The position numbers and the translations under genes are program-made. 64,000 nucleotides of DNA from CAZLLE01 sp964560425 (lineage in GTDB: Bacteria > Campylobacterota > Campylobacteria > Campylobacterales > QNZT01): positions 1 to 64,000 of the forward strand of contig CAZLLE010000033.1 in the NCBI GenBank assembly GCA_964560425.1, given 5' to 3'. Of the stretch, positions 17,709-26,722 are shown piece by piece. The notes beneath the pieces are model-generated. The model made no database searches. It worked only from the letters and a program-made list of their open reading frames with translations, and was not told the DNA's origin. How positions within the stretch are numbered: the first letter of the stretch is position 1; each line of letters opens with the position of its first letter.

Positions 17709-18269
17709 ATGAACAAAGCAAAATTAACCCTTTATGAGCATAGATCAGGAGTCAATTTCAAAATCAAAAATATAAATCAATTAGATATCCAAACTATAGA
17801 AAAACTAAAAAACTTTGCACTTAAAAGAGGTGGATATTTTCGCCAAGATATAGCCAAATTTGATATCAAAAGAAAGTTAAATCAAAAACAGATTTTACAA
17901 GTATTTGAACTATTAGAGATAGCAGTAGAGATAATAGATGATAATGAAAATAGTACCAAAGATTATCCCACATCACAAGAGATAGTTAATTTTGGTAAAT
18001 ACAAAGGGTACAAATGGTGTGATATTCCTCTAACTTATCTAAAATGGCTATACAAAGAGAATGAAAATGTTTTTGCCTATACAGAGATTAAAAGAAGAGA
18101 GACAACCAATACAATAAATATAGAAAATGAGATAATTAGATTTGGTAAATTTAGAGGAGAAAAGTGGATTAACCTACCTATAGATTATCTACAATGGGCT
18201 ATCAATAAATTTCCAAAAGATAGAGAAGAGCATAAAATTGCAAAAATTGCATTGAGCAAAAAAAATTAA
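17709..18269 (+). CDS. Protein with two DUF3820-like FGKYKG domains
   Basis: 186 residues. The N-terminal ~75 residues (LTLYEHRSGVNFKIKNINQL onward) are not recognised. Two copies of a 40-residue module follow: VNFGKYKGYKWCDIPLTYLKW and, later, IRFGKFRGEKWINLPIDYLQ with W. The pattern FGKxKG, then P-x-x-YLxW, is that of DUF3820 (so-called quorum-sensing-regulated virulence factor), often linked to nucleic-acid proteins. GAGG precedes the ATG. It converges on the ttcA-like gene with a gap of only 13 bp. Confidence 0.7.
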   Translation: MNKAKLTLYEHRSGVNFKIKNINQLDIQTIEKLKNFALKRGGYFRQDIAKFDIKRKLNQKQILQVFELLEIAVEIIDDNENSTKDYPTSQEIVNFGKYKGYKWCDIPLTYLKWLYKENENVFAYTEIKRRETTNTINIENEIIRFGKFRGEKWINLPIDYLQWAINKFPKDREEHKIAKIALSKKN

Positions 18270-18282
18270 TCTTCTCTATATG

Positions 18283-19038
18283 TTAGCGTTTGAGCTTAGA
18301 ATTATCAAAAAAACTACTCTCATGAATATGTTCAAATGCAGCTTTTAGAGATACAAAAAGTTTAGGGTTATTCTGCTCCATCTCATGAAGAAGCTTTTTT
18401 GTACTTGCTCTAGCATGTGGCATTTTTGCATCAAAATTAAATCCAGGACATGCTTCATCTCCGATTGTTGGCATATCATTATTCAAAGCAGCATCAATAA
18501 GCTGTCTCTCTCGCACATGAATAAGTGGACGAATAACCAAAAGTCCATTTTCTGCCCTATAGATTGGAGGCATAGACCTCAAAGCTCCATTGTATAAAAA
18601 ATTCATAAAAAAACTCTCCACCGCATCATCAAGATGATGTCCCAAAGCCAATTTACCAAACCCTTCATCTAGTGCAACTTGATACAAAGCCCCTCTTCTC
18701 ATGCGTGAAAAATAGCTACAATATGAGGAGTTTTCACGAATTGTATCTTTTGCCACTTCATAAATATTTGTCTTATGAACACGATGAGGAATATCATGCT
18801 CTTTACAATGATTAATCAACGAAGTAAAATCTTGCCCATCACCATAATCAATAGTAACAGCCAAAAAATCAAATTTAAAAGGTACAACTTTTCTTCTATG
18901 ATTGAGAGCATGAGCTAAAGTGAGAGAATCTTTCCCCCCACTAAGCCCCAAAAGCACACGATCACCCTCATTCATCAGAGAGTATTTGGCATTTGTTCTA
19001 CCTACAATACGAAGAAGTTTTTTACTAAGTGTTACCAT
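18283..19038 (-). CDS. ttcA: TtcA-family tRNA thiolation PP-loop ATPase with altered cluster cysteines
   Basis: 251 residues with the PP-loop SGGKDS at 33-38 and GHHLDDAVES at 133-142, as in TtcA, which makes 2-thiocytidine-32 in tRNA. TtcA normally holds a 4Fe-4S cluster through two CxxC motifs (three Cys used). Here the first reads C107-S-Y-F110 before SRMRRG and the second reads C197-P-G-F200, so the second Cys of each pair is Phe. Cluster binding is doubtful, and the substrate may differ from that of E. coli TtcA. It lies 3 bp downstream of mtn. Confidence 0.75.
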   Translation of the reverse strand: MVTLSKKLLRIVGRTNAKYSLMNEGDRVLLGLSGGKDSLTLAHALNHRRKVVPFKFDFLAVTIDYGDGQDFTSLINHCKEHDIPHRVHKTNIYEVAKDTIRENSSYCSYFSRMRRGALYQVALDEGFGKLALGHHLDDAVESFFMNFLYNGALRSMPPIYRAENGLLVIRPLIHVRERQLIDAALNNDMPTIGDEACPGFNFDAKMPHARASTKKLLHEMEQNNPKLFVSLKAAFEHIHESSFFDNSKLKR

Positions 19039-19041
19039 AAA

Positions 19042-19734
19042 TTAATCGGCAATTTTATCAAGCATTGAGATTACAAAATCTGCACTCTCTTTTGCAGAGC
19101 TCTTCAAAAATTCATCAAAATTAAAGTTGGCATCCATATCAGCACTATCACTAATAGCACGAAGCACAAAGAAAGGTACATCATAACAGTCACAAATCAC
19201 AGCAACAGAAGCCCCCTCCATCTCCAAAGCATCAGCATCAAAAGTTTTACCAATCCAATTTTTGCGATTCTCATCAGCAATAAATTGATCTCCTGTTGCA
19301 ATAACTCCCTCTTTAAGAGGTTTATCCATCTCTTTGGCTACATCTTTGGCTATATCAATCAACTCTCTATCAGCATTGATACAGAGTTTACCCTCAGGAA
19401 TAAATCCAGCAGGATGACCAAAAGCCATAATATCTACATCATGTTGACACAAAGCAGTAGCCACAATCAAATCACCAATATTCAAAGATGGATTAATAGC
19501 ACCAGCCACACCACTAAATAGAAGCTTTTCAGCTCCAAATTTCTCTATCATGACTGAAGCAGTCAAAGAGGCAAAAACTTTACCAATTTTACTATAAGCA
19601 ATAACTAAATCTAGCCCTTTATAACTAGCTAGATAGTACTTATTACCTGCATGTTCAACCACTTCATAATCTTTAAAAAATTCAAGAAGAGGCTCTATCT
19701 CTTCAACCATTGCACCCATAATTGCTATTTTCAT
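19042..19734 (-). CDS. mtn: MTA/SAH nucleosidase (also aminodeoxyfutalosine nucleosidase candidate)
   Basis: 230-residue nucleoside phosphorylase-fold hydrolase. Motifs: MGAMVEEIEPLL, SGVAGAINPSLNIGDLIVAT, the EMEGASVA catalytic-base region, and RAISDSAD with the catalytic Asp. It removes adenine from methylthioadenosine and S-adenosylhomocysteine. In Campylobacter and Helicobacter the same enzyme also cleaves 6-amino-6-deoxyfutalosine for menaquinone, which fits mqnD at 55828-56691. It sits in the order fabD, hydrolase, mtn, ttcA, all on the minus strand. Confidence 0.92.
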   Translation of the reverse strand: MKIAIMGAMVEEIEPLLEFFKDYEVVEHAGNKYYLASYKGLDLVIAYSKIGKVFASLTASVMIEKFGAEKLLFSGVAGAINPSLNIGDLIVATALCQHDVDIMAFGHPAGFIPEGKLCINADRELIDIAKDVAKEMDKPLKEGVIATGDQFIADENRKNWIGKTFDADALEMEGASVAVICDCYDVPFFVLRAISDSADMDANFNFDEFLKSSAKESADFVISMLDKIAD

Positions 19735-19748
19735 ATAATTTTTACCTT

Positions 19749-20510
19749 TTAATTTGTTCTAAGTAGATATTTTTTTACACTTGAAATACCATGGCTAATA
19801 GTACCAAAAAGTTGTTCTCTATCAAAGAGGAGAGCTTGACTTATTACCTCTCCTGCTGGATTAATAATTTTACTACCACCCCAAAATCCAAGCCCATCTT
19901 CAAACCCTACTCTATTGGCAAAGACTACATGAGAACCTGAAAGAATAGCAGCAGTTGATAATATCTTATCCCACTTTTTCTCAATTCCAAGCTCATTATT
20001 ATTAAACTCTCTAGCAGGTGAATTTGCTATTACATAGACCAATGCTGGCTTTTGTGTAGCAATATAATCAATAATACCCGAACTCCACAAATCTTCACAC
20101 ACAATCATAATTGCTCTTCCAAATTGTGTCTCAAAACTATTTACAGATTCTCCACGAAAGAAAAATCTTGCCTCTTGAAACATACCATAATTTGGCAAAA
20201 TATTTTTATGATGAATAGAGAGCAATTTACCTTGACTAAAATATAAAGCACTATTAAAAATTTTATGAGCCTCTTTTGTAGCAGCACCAATAATAATATC
20301 TATATCACGACTTAAATCTTCAAAAACACTCAACTCTTCCAAGAAAAAAGCATCTTCATAAACCGAGTCCATGAGCATATAACCATTTAGTGAAAGCTCA
20401 GGAAATACTATGATATCAGCATTTGGAATGGCTTTGGATATCTCCATTTTATGCAAAGAGAAGTTATTTCGGCTCAACTTTGGAGATATTTGAGAGATTG
20501 CTATTTTCAT
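19749..20510 (-). CDS. Carbon-nitrogen hydrolase with intact triad
   Basis: 253-residue nitrilase-superfamily amidase. The triad is complete: Glu in FPELSLNGY, Lys in HHKNILPNYGMF, and Cys in MIVCEDLW. The LPNYGMFQEARFF segment resembles the glutaminase domain of NAD synthetase and related amidases. Cytoplasmic; the exact amide is unknown. Start codon overlaps the fabD stop by 4 nt, so it is cotranscribed. Contrast with the Cys-less relative at 3889-4689. Confidence 0.85.
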   Translation of the reverse strand: MKIAISQISPKLSRNNFSLHKMEISKAIPNADIIVFPELSLNGYMLMDSVYEDAFFLEELSVFEDLSRDIDIIIGAATKEAHKIFNSALYFSQGKLLSIHHKNILPNYGMFQEARFFFRGESVNSFETQFGRAIMIVCEDLWSSGIIDYIATQKPALVYVIANSPAREFNNNELGIEKKWDKILSTAAILSGSHVVFANRVGFEDGLGFWGGSKIINPAGEVISQALLFDREQLFGTISHGISSVKKYLLRTN

Positions 20511-21433
20511 GACATCTCTGCAAATAGATTTTCTAAACTTTTCATATCAACTACACTTATAGTTGGGCTACTCACACCTCTTCTATTGAGTCCTTTTAGT
20601 ACCCCACCACCAAACTCTACAAAAAGATCAACCTCATCTTGGAAATTTTTGATAGATTGTTTATATTTTACAGGCATTGTCAACTGTTTTGCTAATAGAT
20701 CAATCGCCTCTGCTTTTGTACTATATTTTTGAGCTGTTACATTTGAAACCACAGGAGCAATAAACTCATCTTTTAGAAATTTATCCAAATTTTCACGCAA
20801 AGGCTCAACCGCAGACTCAAGCAAAGGACAGTGACTAGCAATAGACATATTTAAAACTATAGCTCTTTTAGCTCCTGCCTCTTTGAAAACACTACTTAGT
20901 TCATTTAGATCATCTTTGCTTCCTGCTGCTACGATCTGACCATCACTATTATAGTTTGCTGCCCAAATCTTTTTACCATTGGCTCTATGCTCTTCACACA
21001 TACTCTCTACTTTCTCATCATCAAGCCCCAAAATAGCCATCATTCCCACATCAACACCACTACATGCCTTTTTCATCAACTTGCCTCTTTGATGAACCAA
21101 AGCAACAGCATCCAAATAATCCAAAGCCCCAACACTAACAAGAGCAGAAAACTCACCCAAAGAGTGACCAAGTGCAAAAACAGGCTTAACACTCATCTCA
21201 TTTTCAAATAACCTATGAGCAACACTACTCACCAACAAAATGGCAGGTTGTGTGAACTCTGTCTGCTCCAAATTTTTATTCTCCTCAAACATCAAAGCCT
21301 TAAAATCAAACCCAACTCGCTCACTAGCACTCTCAATCATCTCTTTTGCAACTTCACTTGAATCATAAAAATCTCTCCCCATACCAAAAGATTGTGAACC
21401 TTGTCCTGGAAATATAGATGCAATTTTCTTCAT
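20507..21433 (-). CDS. fabD: Malonyl-CoA:ACP transacylase
   Basis: Transfers malonyl from CoA to acyl-carrier protein for fatty-acid synthesis. Motifs: FPGQGSQSFGMGRDF at the N-terminus and the nucleophile elbow GHSLGEFSAL; a later Ser/His region (SIASHCPLL) carries the catalytic His. I start at ATG 21433 because AAGGGAGA lies 8 nt upstream; an in-frame ATG at 21454 would add seven residues but lacks a ribosome-binding site. 308 residues is the usual size. Confidence 0.93.
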   Translation of the reverse strand: MKKIASIFPGQGSQSFGMGRDFYDSSEVAKEMIESASERVGFDFKALMFEENKNLEQTEFTQPAILLVSSVAHRLFENEMSVKPVFALGHSLGEFSALVSVGALDYLDAVALVHQRGKLMKKACSGVDVGMMAILGLDDEKVESMCEEHRANGKKIWAANYNSDGQIVAAGSKDDLNELSSVFKEAGAKRAIVLNMSIASHCPLLESAVEPLRENLDKFLKDEFIAPVVSNVTAQKYSTKAEAIDLLAKQLTMPVKYKQSIKNFQDEVDLFVEFGGGVLKGLNRRGVSSPTISVVDMKSLENLFAEMS

Positions 21434-21521
21434 GTGTAACTCTCCCTTTATCATTTAAAATAATTGTATCAAGTTGTTGTTAAAATATTGAGAAAGGTAT
21501 TAATTTAATTTTGCTTTTAGT

Positions 21522-21590
21522 AGGCTGTGGTGTCCCCACCACACCTTTAGATATTTACTTTTTTAAGGTGTACTCAGGAGACTACAGCCT
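21522..21590. repeat. Imperfect inverted repeat with 26-bp arms
   Basis: Arms at 21522-21547 (begins AGGCTGTGGTGTCC) and 21565-21590 (ends GACTACAGCCT) are imperfect reverse complements with closely matched ends (AGGCTGT/ACAGCCT, CACCTT/AAGGTG) and a 17-nt A/T-rich centre. It is flanked by TA on the left and TA on the right. It lies between oleate hydratase and fabD. It may act as terminator for oleate hydratase or be a MITE/REP-like repeat. Confidence 0.55.
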
Positions 21591-21624
21591 TATATAATAA
21601 AACAAATTATTTAAAACTTCTGTT

Positions 21625-23221
21625 TTATTCACTAATTGCTTTAGATGCCTTCATCATTGCAATAGGATTATGTGCACCAACATAGACAGGAATAGGATCT
21701 TTGTCACAATCAAAAAATCCATATACCGCTTCTTGTGCAGTACGAACAGAGTATTCAACAGTAAAGACACAATCATCTTCTACTTCCGTAAACTGCCCCA
21801 AAAAGGCAAAATTTTTAGACTTTTCTGGAATTACTAGCGGTCTATCACCACGGCTTCGTGGCATAAAAAGTGAGTCAATAAATGGCATACTTACGGGGAT
21901 ACAATTAATGAGTTTATCACTCTCCATAATGGGCTTCATTAAATCTTCAATTTTCAAGTGATACCAAAGTTCTTCAAGTATCTCTTTACCACTACACTCA
22001 CTCATCTTTTTCCTTACATGATTTCCAATACGATCGGGATAAAGCACATACCCCCAAAATACTTTGACATCAGTGGGTTGATCAGGATAGTGAGGCTGAC
22101 GAGCAATGACGAGAGACATAAGCCAATTAGAGTCAGTAAGTGTTACTAGCCCACCCGTACCATCAGTATTTCCTGAAAAGTTTTCCATATAATCATGAAA
22201 GGTGCTATCTTTGAGTGTAACTGTAAAAGAGTACCACTTTTGCAAGTCAATATTATCACAGAAGATACCAGGATTACCAAAGGTAGGATCTTTTTTGGCA
22301 ATCTTTTTCCAGAGTTGCCATGCTCCTGACTCATCAATACCTTTTAGTGTAGCAGGCTGATGCAGATTACCTGTATCAGTGCTTTCAGTAATAGAACCAT
22401 TGGTCATGAAGCAATAATCTGCTTCGCCAAGAATAATTTTTTCAATTCCATCTGAAGTTTTAACATGCAGTGCAGTTATGTGTTTGGATTTGGGTGTAAT
22501 ATCAAAATCAATATCAACAACTTGATGATTTAATTCAAAATCTACACCCTTATCTTTCAAATAGTTCTGAATTGGTAAAACAACGGAGTGATATTGGTTA
22601 TATTTAGTTCGTAAAATTCCACCAATATATTTAAGTCCTGGCATCAAATGCATAAAACGCTTCATATAGCGTCGCATTTCTGCTACTGAACTCCATCTCT
22701 GAAATGCAAACATCGTAGTAAAAACCATCCAAAAATTGGTATTAAAAAAATCCAAATCAAACCAATCTTCAATGCGTTTATTATCAAGCAACGATTCAGG
22801 GATAAAGAGTAATTCCATAATCTTAATCTGCTGAGATAGTGGAATACCATAAGAAGAGAGATCAACCTTTTTACCACCTTTGAGAAGTCTTGCTTGAGCA
22901 TGTGAAACAAATCGAGAATTAAACTCCATCGTCTCCTCTTTGACACTGATATTAGGATCATCATAAGATGGAATATTTGAGAGTAGATCCCAATAGCAAC
23001 GATATTCCATTTCATGCATTCTACCGCCACGAATAAGATAACCGTTATGAGGATCACCCGAACCATCTAGTGCACCACCAGCAATATTATCCTGTTCAAA
23101 TATAGTTATATGTTCGGGATTAAGTCCTACATCACGAATAAGATAACAAGCACTTGCAAGGGAAGCTATACCACTTCCTACTAAATAAACTTTACTGTTT
23201 TCAAACTTCTTTTCTTTTCAT
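21625..23221 (-). CDS. ohyA: Oleate hydratase (FAD-binding MCRA family), apparent frameshift at codon 6-7
   Basis: Hydrates the cis-9 double bond of unsaturated fatty acids to 10-hydroxy acids. From about 23209 down, one frame is open for about 530 residues, with the FAD motif VYLVGSGIASLASA, then NGYLIRGGRMHEMEYR, and later DNIDLQKWYSFTVTLKDS and FLGQFTEVEDD. That frame has no usual start codon before MHEME. The only ATG with a good ribosome-binding site (AAGGAG, 6 nt upstream) is at 23221, and its frame ends after six codons (MKRKEV). Dropping one T from the TTT at 23205-23203 restores a full-length enzyme. So it is either a recent frameshift, a phase-variable tract or a sequencing error. 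Confidence 0.8.
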
Positions 23222-23324
23222 GGGTAACTCCTTCAAAAAGATTTTATACATGATACTACTGTCAAACAAAATATATCTTAAAAATCCTACTAATACCAAT
23301 ATCAAACCTACATTAAAATCATTG

Positions 23325-23330
23325 TATTAT
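23325..23330 (+). promoter_or_regulatory. -10-like TATTAT 7 nt before the MATE start (leaderless candidate)
   Basis: TATTAT ends 7 nt before the ATG at 23338, with no Shine-Dalgarno sequence, placing the expected transcript start at the initiation codon. Confidence 0.35.
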
Positions 23331-23337
23331 ACTCAGC

Positions 23338-24669
23338 ATGAACAGATTTAAAATAGACAAAACAAAACACAAAAAAATATTATCACTCTCCATTCCTGCT
23401 GCATTAAACTCACTTCTTGATATGCTTCAAGTTATTACCGATCTAATCATGGTTGGGCGTATTTCAGCTTTTGCTGTTGCAGCTGTAGGGTTGGGGCTTC
23501 AATCTCTCATGTTTGTTTTTGCAATCATGACACTTTTGCATATAGGTACAAGTGCCCTATTGGCTAGATTTATGGGAGGTGGAAGGGTTAAACAAGCCTC
23601 TTTGGCTCTTGCATCACTGCTTAGATTTGCTTTTTATGTGGCTATTCCTGTGACTATTCTTTGGTATTTTATTGCTCCATCACTCTATATTTGGTTTGAT
23701 ACGGCAAATGAAGTAATTGCTCTTGGTAGTGATTATGTCAAAATCTTAACTTTGATGTTGCCTTTTGTATTTATCAAGCTTGTATTTGTAACTGCCCTAA
23801 GCTCAGCAAAAGATACAAAAACACCATTTTATATCAAACTTGTATCAATTTTACTCAATATTTTTCTAAATTGGGTTTTGATATATGGAAATTTGGGAGC
23901 TCCCGCACTTGGGGTTAAAGGAACGGCAATTGCAACTGTAATTATAAATATATTGGAACTCTCAACCTATATATACCTATACCTAAACCACCACATGCCA
24001 TATATCCCTATGTGGCACTACTCCAAAAGCCTAATAAAAAGAGCTAAAAAAGTAGGAATACCCGCATCAATAGAGAGAAGTTTAACATTTGGCTCATTTA
24101 TGCTTTTTACTATGATTATCGCCCAATATGGCACAGAACCTCTAGCAGGATATCAAATAGGATTGAGAATAGAGGGTTTAGCTTTTATGCCTGGTATTGG
24201 ATTTACTATTGCTGCTATGGCTCTTATGGGGCAAGGATTGGGAGCCAAAAACCCAGATATGGCAAGAGAAGATGTACTTCTTGTACTCAAATACACAACA
24301 AGCTTCATGTTTATAATCGGACTATTCATGATCTTCACCCCTGAACCAATAGTATGGCTTTTTACAGATGATCCCCAAACAATAAAAGAGGCAAGTCTAT
24401 ATCTAAGAATTGTTGGCTTTTCACAAATTCCTTTGGCATTCAATTTTGTATTAAGTGGAGCATTAAGAGGTGCAGGAGATAGCAAAAGAACACTCAAAAT
24501 CAACCTCACATCTTTATGGTTAGTAAGAATCATTCCTGCTTTTGTACTATCTTACTATTTTGATTCCATTATGGTAGTATATTTTGCAATGATAAGTGAT
24601 ACTTTTGTAAAGGGTTTTCTCCTTTGGAGAACCTTTGATAAGGGAGAGTGGAAAAAGATTAAAGTATAA
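23338..24669 (+). CDS. MATE-family multidrug/Na+ (H+) antiporter
   Basis: 443-residue polytopic inner-membrane protein with about 12 hydrophobic segments in two six-helix halves. The N-terminal SIPAALNSLLDMLQVITDLI with MVGRIS and the second-half SIERSLTFGSFMLFTMIIAQ are typical of the MATE fold (NorM/DinF type). It would export cationic drugs or metabolites. No ribosome-binding site is visible; a -10-like box lies 7 nt upstream. It converges on slyD with a hairpin between them. Confidence 0.88.
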   Translation: MNRFKIDKTKHKKILSLSIPAALNSLLDMLQVITDLIMVGRISAFAVAAVGLGLQSLMFVFAIMTLLHIGTSALLARFMGGGRVKQASLALASLLRFAFYVAIPVTILWYFIAPSLYIWFDTANEVIALGSDYVKILTLMLPFVFIKLVFVTALSSAKDTKTPFYIKLVSILLNIFLNWVLIYGNLGAPALGVKGTAIATVIINILELSTYIYLYLNHHMPYIPMWHYSKSLIKRAKKVGIPASIERSLTFGSFMLFTMIIAQYGTEPLAGYQIGLRIEGLAFMPGIGFTIAAMALMGQGLGAKNPDMAREDVLLVLKYTTSFMFIIGLFMIFTPEPIVWLFTDDPQTIKEASLYLRIVGFSQIPLAFNFVLSGALRGAGDSKRTLKINLTSLWLVRIIPAFVLSYYFDSIMVVYFAMISDTFVKGFLLWRTFDKGEWKKIKV

Positions 24670-24690
24670 AACGGGATAAAAACCCCGTTT
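24669..24690. terminator. Hairpin between convergent MATE and slyD genes
   Basis: AAACGGG and CCCGTTT pair across an 8-nt A-rich loop immediately after the MATE stop codon. The short stem can serve either direction, since slyD ends 15 bp further on. Confidence 0.5.
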
Positions 24691-24704
24691 ACAAAGAAGT
24701 ATGG

Positions 24705-25229
24705 TTAGTTACAACCACATCCACCACCATCAGAGTTACAATGTCCATTGGCATCAACAACTGATCCACCAATATGTCCTGTCTCTATCTCATCTTCAGT
24801 AGCATCTCTTACATCTGCAATAGTCAATGAAAACATCAAATCTTTACCAGCTAGAGGGTGATTATAATCAATAGTAACGCTCTCTTCATTGAACTCTTTT
24901 ACTACAACTTGAACTGTTTCTCCATTTTCACCTTGACCATAAAGAGACAAACCCTCTTGAAGTTCTAATCCTGCAAATTGCTCTGCTGGAAGTGTATCTA
25001 TAGCTTCTGGATTATATTCACCATAAGCCTCTGCTGCAGCTACTTTTATATCTGCACTTTCACCTTTTGATAAATTAAAAAGTTGAGACTCAAGACCTGG
25101 AATAACTTGACCCTTTCCTGTAATAAACTCTAAAGGTAATTGATCCTTATTTGAATCTAATACTTCACTTTGTCCCGCTTCTGTTAATTCATAGTTGATT
25201 GAAACAACTTGATTTTCTGTTATTGACAT
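24705..25229 (-). CDS. slyD: SlyD-like FKBP peptidyl-prolyl isomerase
   Basis: 174-residue FKBP-type isomerase/chaperone. The FKBP core carries LEFITGKGQVIPGLE, an inserted-flap domain, and a return strand (YNHPLAGKDLMFSLTI). The C-terminus is short and metal-binding-like (GHCNSDGGGCGCN), as in SlyD proteins that handle nickel. It is the last gene of the atp-tol-pal run on the minus strand, matching the Campylobacter order. Confidence 0.9.
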   Translation of the reverse strand: MSITENQVVSINYELTEAGQSEVLDSNKDQLPLEFITGKGQVIPGLESQLFNLSKGESADIKVAAAEAYGEYNPEAIDTLPAEQFAGLELQEGLSLYGQGENGETVQVVVKEFNEESVTIDYNHPLAGKDLMFSLTIADVRDATEDEIETGHIGGSVVDANGHCNSDGGGCGCN

Positions 25230-25295
25230 AAATCTTCCTTATAGTATAAAATCATCATTTTGATGTTTTGGGGCAAATTGTATCGTAACAAACTT

Positions 25296-26108
25296 TTAAT
25301 ATAAATGCCTTTGAGCAATTTTAGCCTGTTCACTATCTGGATAAGTAGATATAATTGTATCAAAAAATTTACTTGCGTTATCATTATCTCCCAATTTTTC
25401 AAAAGAGAGTGCTGTGTGAAGTAGGAGTGTTGGCATATAAGAGGCTCTATCATAATAACCTACACTTTTTTTATAATATACAATAGCATCAGAGTACTGT
25501 TTTGTGTAGTATGCAACCTCTCCTAAATAGTAATTCATTTTTGCTGGTTTATAATTTTTATCAGCCAAAATTTCAAAATCACTTTTTGCTTTGTCAAATT
25601 GTTTGGATCTATACAATTTTACTGCTCTTTTAAATCTATCACTATTACTCAAAACCTTATGACTAGGTTTATCTACTACTTCTTGAGTATTTTCATCAAA
25701 ACTACTTGAAGAAGAGGAGCTTAGCCCTCCTATCATTTGTGTTAATCTTTTGAGCATAGCATCAATTTGACGATATTTTTCCTCATTACTCTCTTTCATC
25801 TCATCAATTTGAGCTTGAAGGGAGCGTATCTCATCATTATCTACTTGAGAACTCAATCTTTGACTTGTTTGTCCTATTTTATCCCCCAATGAATCAACAA
25901 CACTTCTTAAGCCATCTAATCCCTCTTGCATCTGTTCAAATTTTAGTCTATGCCTTCTAAGCGTCTTTTGATTTTCAAGAGCTAAAGCTCTATTCTCCAT
26001 AATACTCTTTTCACTTTCGCTCAAACCATACAGAGTATCATCATAACGACTATCTGCAAAAGCAAAAGAAGCATATAAAATCATAACGAAAAAAAATAAC
26101 TTTTTCAT
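25296..26108 (-). CDS. cpoB: Tol-Pal accessory TPR protein CpoB/YbgF
   Basis: 270 residues with a signal peptide (MKKLFFFVMILYASFAFADS). A coiled coil spans about 40-130, a serine-rich linker follows, and TPR repeats occupy 150-270 (FKRAVKLYRSKQFDKAKSDF, then YYLGEVAYYTKQYSDAIVYY). Periplasmic partner of TolA that coordinates outer-membrane constriction with septal peptidoglycan synthesis. Directly downstream of pal. Confidence 0.88.
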   Translation of the reverse strand: MKKLFFFVMILYASFAFADSRYDDTLYGLSESEKSIMENRALALENQKTLRRHRLKFEQMQEGLDGLRSVVDSLGDKIGQTSQRLSSQVDNDEIRSLQAQIDEMKESNEEKYRQIDAMLKRLTQMIGGLSSSSSSSFDENTQEVVDKPSHKVLSNSDRFKRAVKLYRSKQFDKAKSDFEILADKNYKPAKMNYYLGEVAYYTKQYSDAIVYYKKSVGYYDRASYMPTLLLHTALSFEKLGDNDNASKFFDTIISTYPDSEQAKIAQRHLY

Positions 26109-26126
26109 AATTTACTCACTTAATTA

Positions 26127-26690
26127 TTAAGGCAAAAGCTCTATATCTGCCCTTCTATTTCTCTGCCAACACTCGGCAGTCGATTCAGTACATACTGGAT
26201 TAGCTTCACCCTCAGTAGTTACAGCCATTCTTCCACTATCCACACCTGCTACCATAAGTGCATCTTTTGTACTTTTAGCTCTTTTTAATCCCAAACCATA
26301 ATTATATTCATCAGTACCAAATTCATCACAATTACCAACAATCTTAATTGCGAAACTTGAAGCCATATCACTATTTAAGACAGAAGCATCTGCATCAACC
26401 TTCTCTTGTTCTTGCATACTTATATTATACTTATCACTACCAAAATAGATAGGTTGTAACTCACGCTCAATTGCCTGAATCATCTCATCACGAGAACCAT
26501 ATGATTGAGACGAATTACTATTCATCCCTGCCATTGAATCAATCTGACTATCTAAATTTGTACCATTATTTGACCCTATAGAAGGAACACTTGTATTAAT
26601 TACTGACGAATCAAGCTCTGGTGCTTTTTGTGCACAACCAACCAAAAACATTGATGTTAACGCCATGCAAAATATTATATTTTTTTTCAC
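26127..26690 (-). CDS. pal: Peptidoglycan-associated lipoprotein
   Basis: 187 residues. Lipobox SMFLVGCAQ, a Ser/Asn-rich linker, then an OmpA-like domain: IYFGSDKYNISMQEQEKVDA, the peptidoglycan-binding IVGNCDEFGTDEYNYGLGLK, and RAKSTKDAL. Pal anchors the outer membrane to peptidoglycan and binds TolB. The domain carries two cysteines near the C-terminus (PVCTEST and ECWQRNR). It corresponds to Omp18 of Campylobacter. Confidence 0.93.
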   Translation of the reverse strand: MKKNIIFCMALTSMFLVGCAQKAPELDSSVINTSVPSIGSNNGTNLDSQIDSMAGMNSNSSQSYGSRDEMIQAIERELQPIYFGSDKYNISMQEQEKVDADASVLNSDMASSFAIKIVGNCDEFGTDEYNYGLGLKRAKSTKDALMVAGVDSGRMAVTTEGEANPVCTESTAECWQRNRRADIELLP

Positions 26691-26722
26691 TTATATCTCC
26701 TAAATGTAATATATTTTTTATA

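Noticed and set aside
22683..23066. 127-codon minus-strand frame over the oleate hydratase N-terminal region
   Set aside because: It overlaps conserved oleate hydratase sequence in another frame and its product has no recognisable features.
23154..23351. 65-codon plus-strand frame ahead of the MATE gene
   Set aside because: Half of it is antisense to the oleate hydratase FAD motif, it has no ribosome-binding site, and its product is low-complexity.
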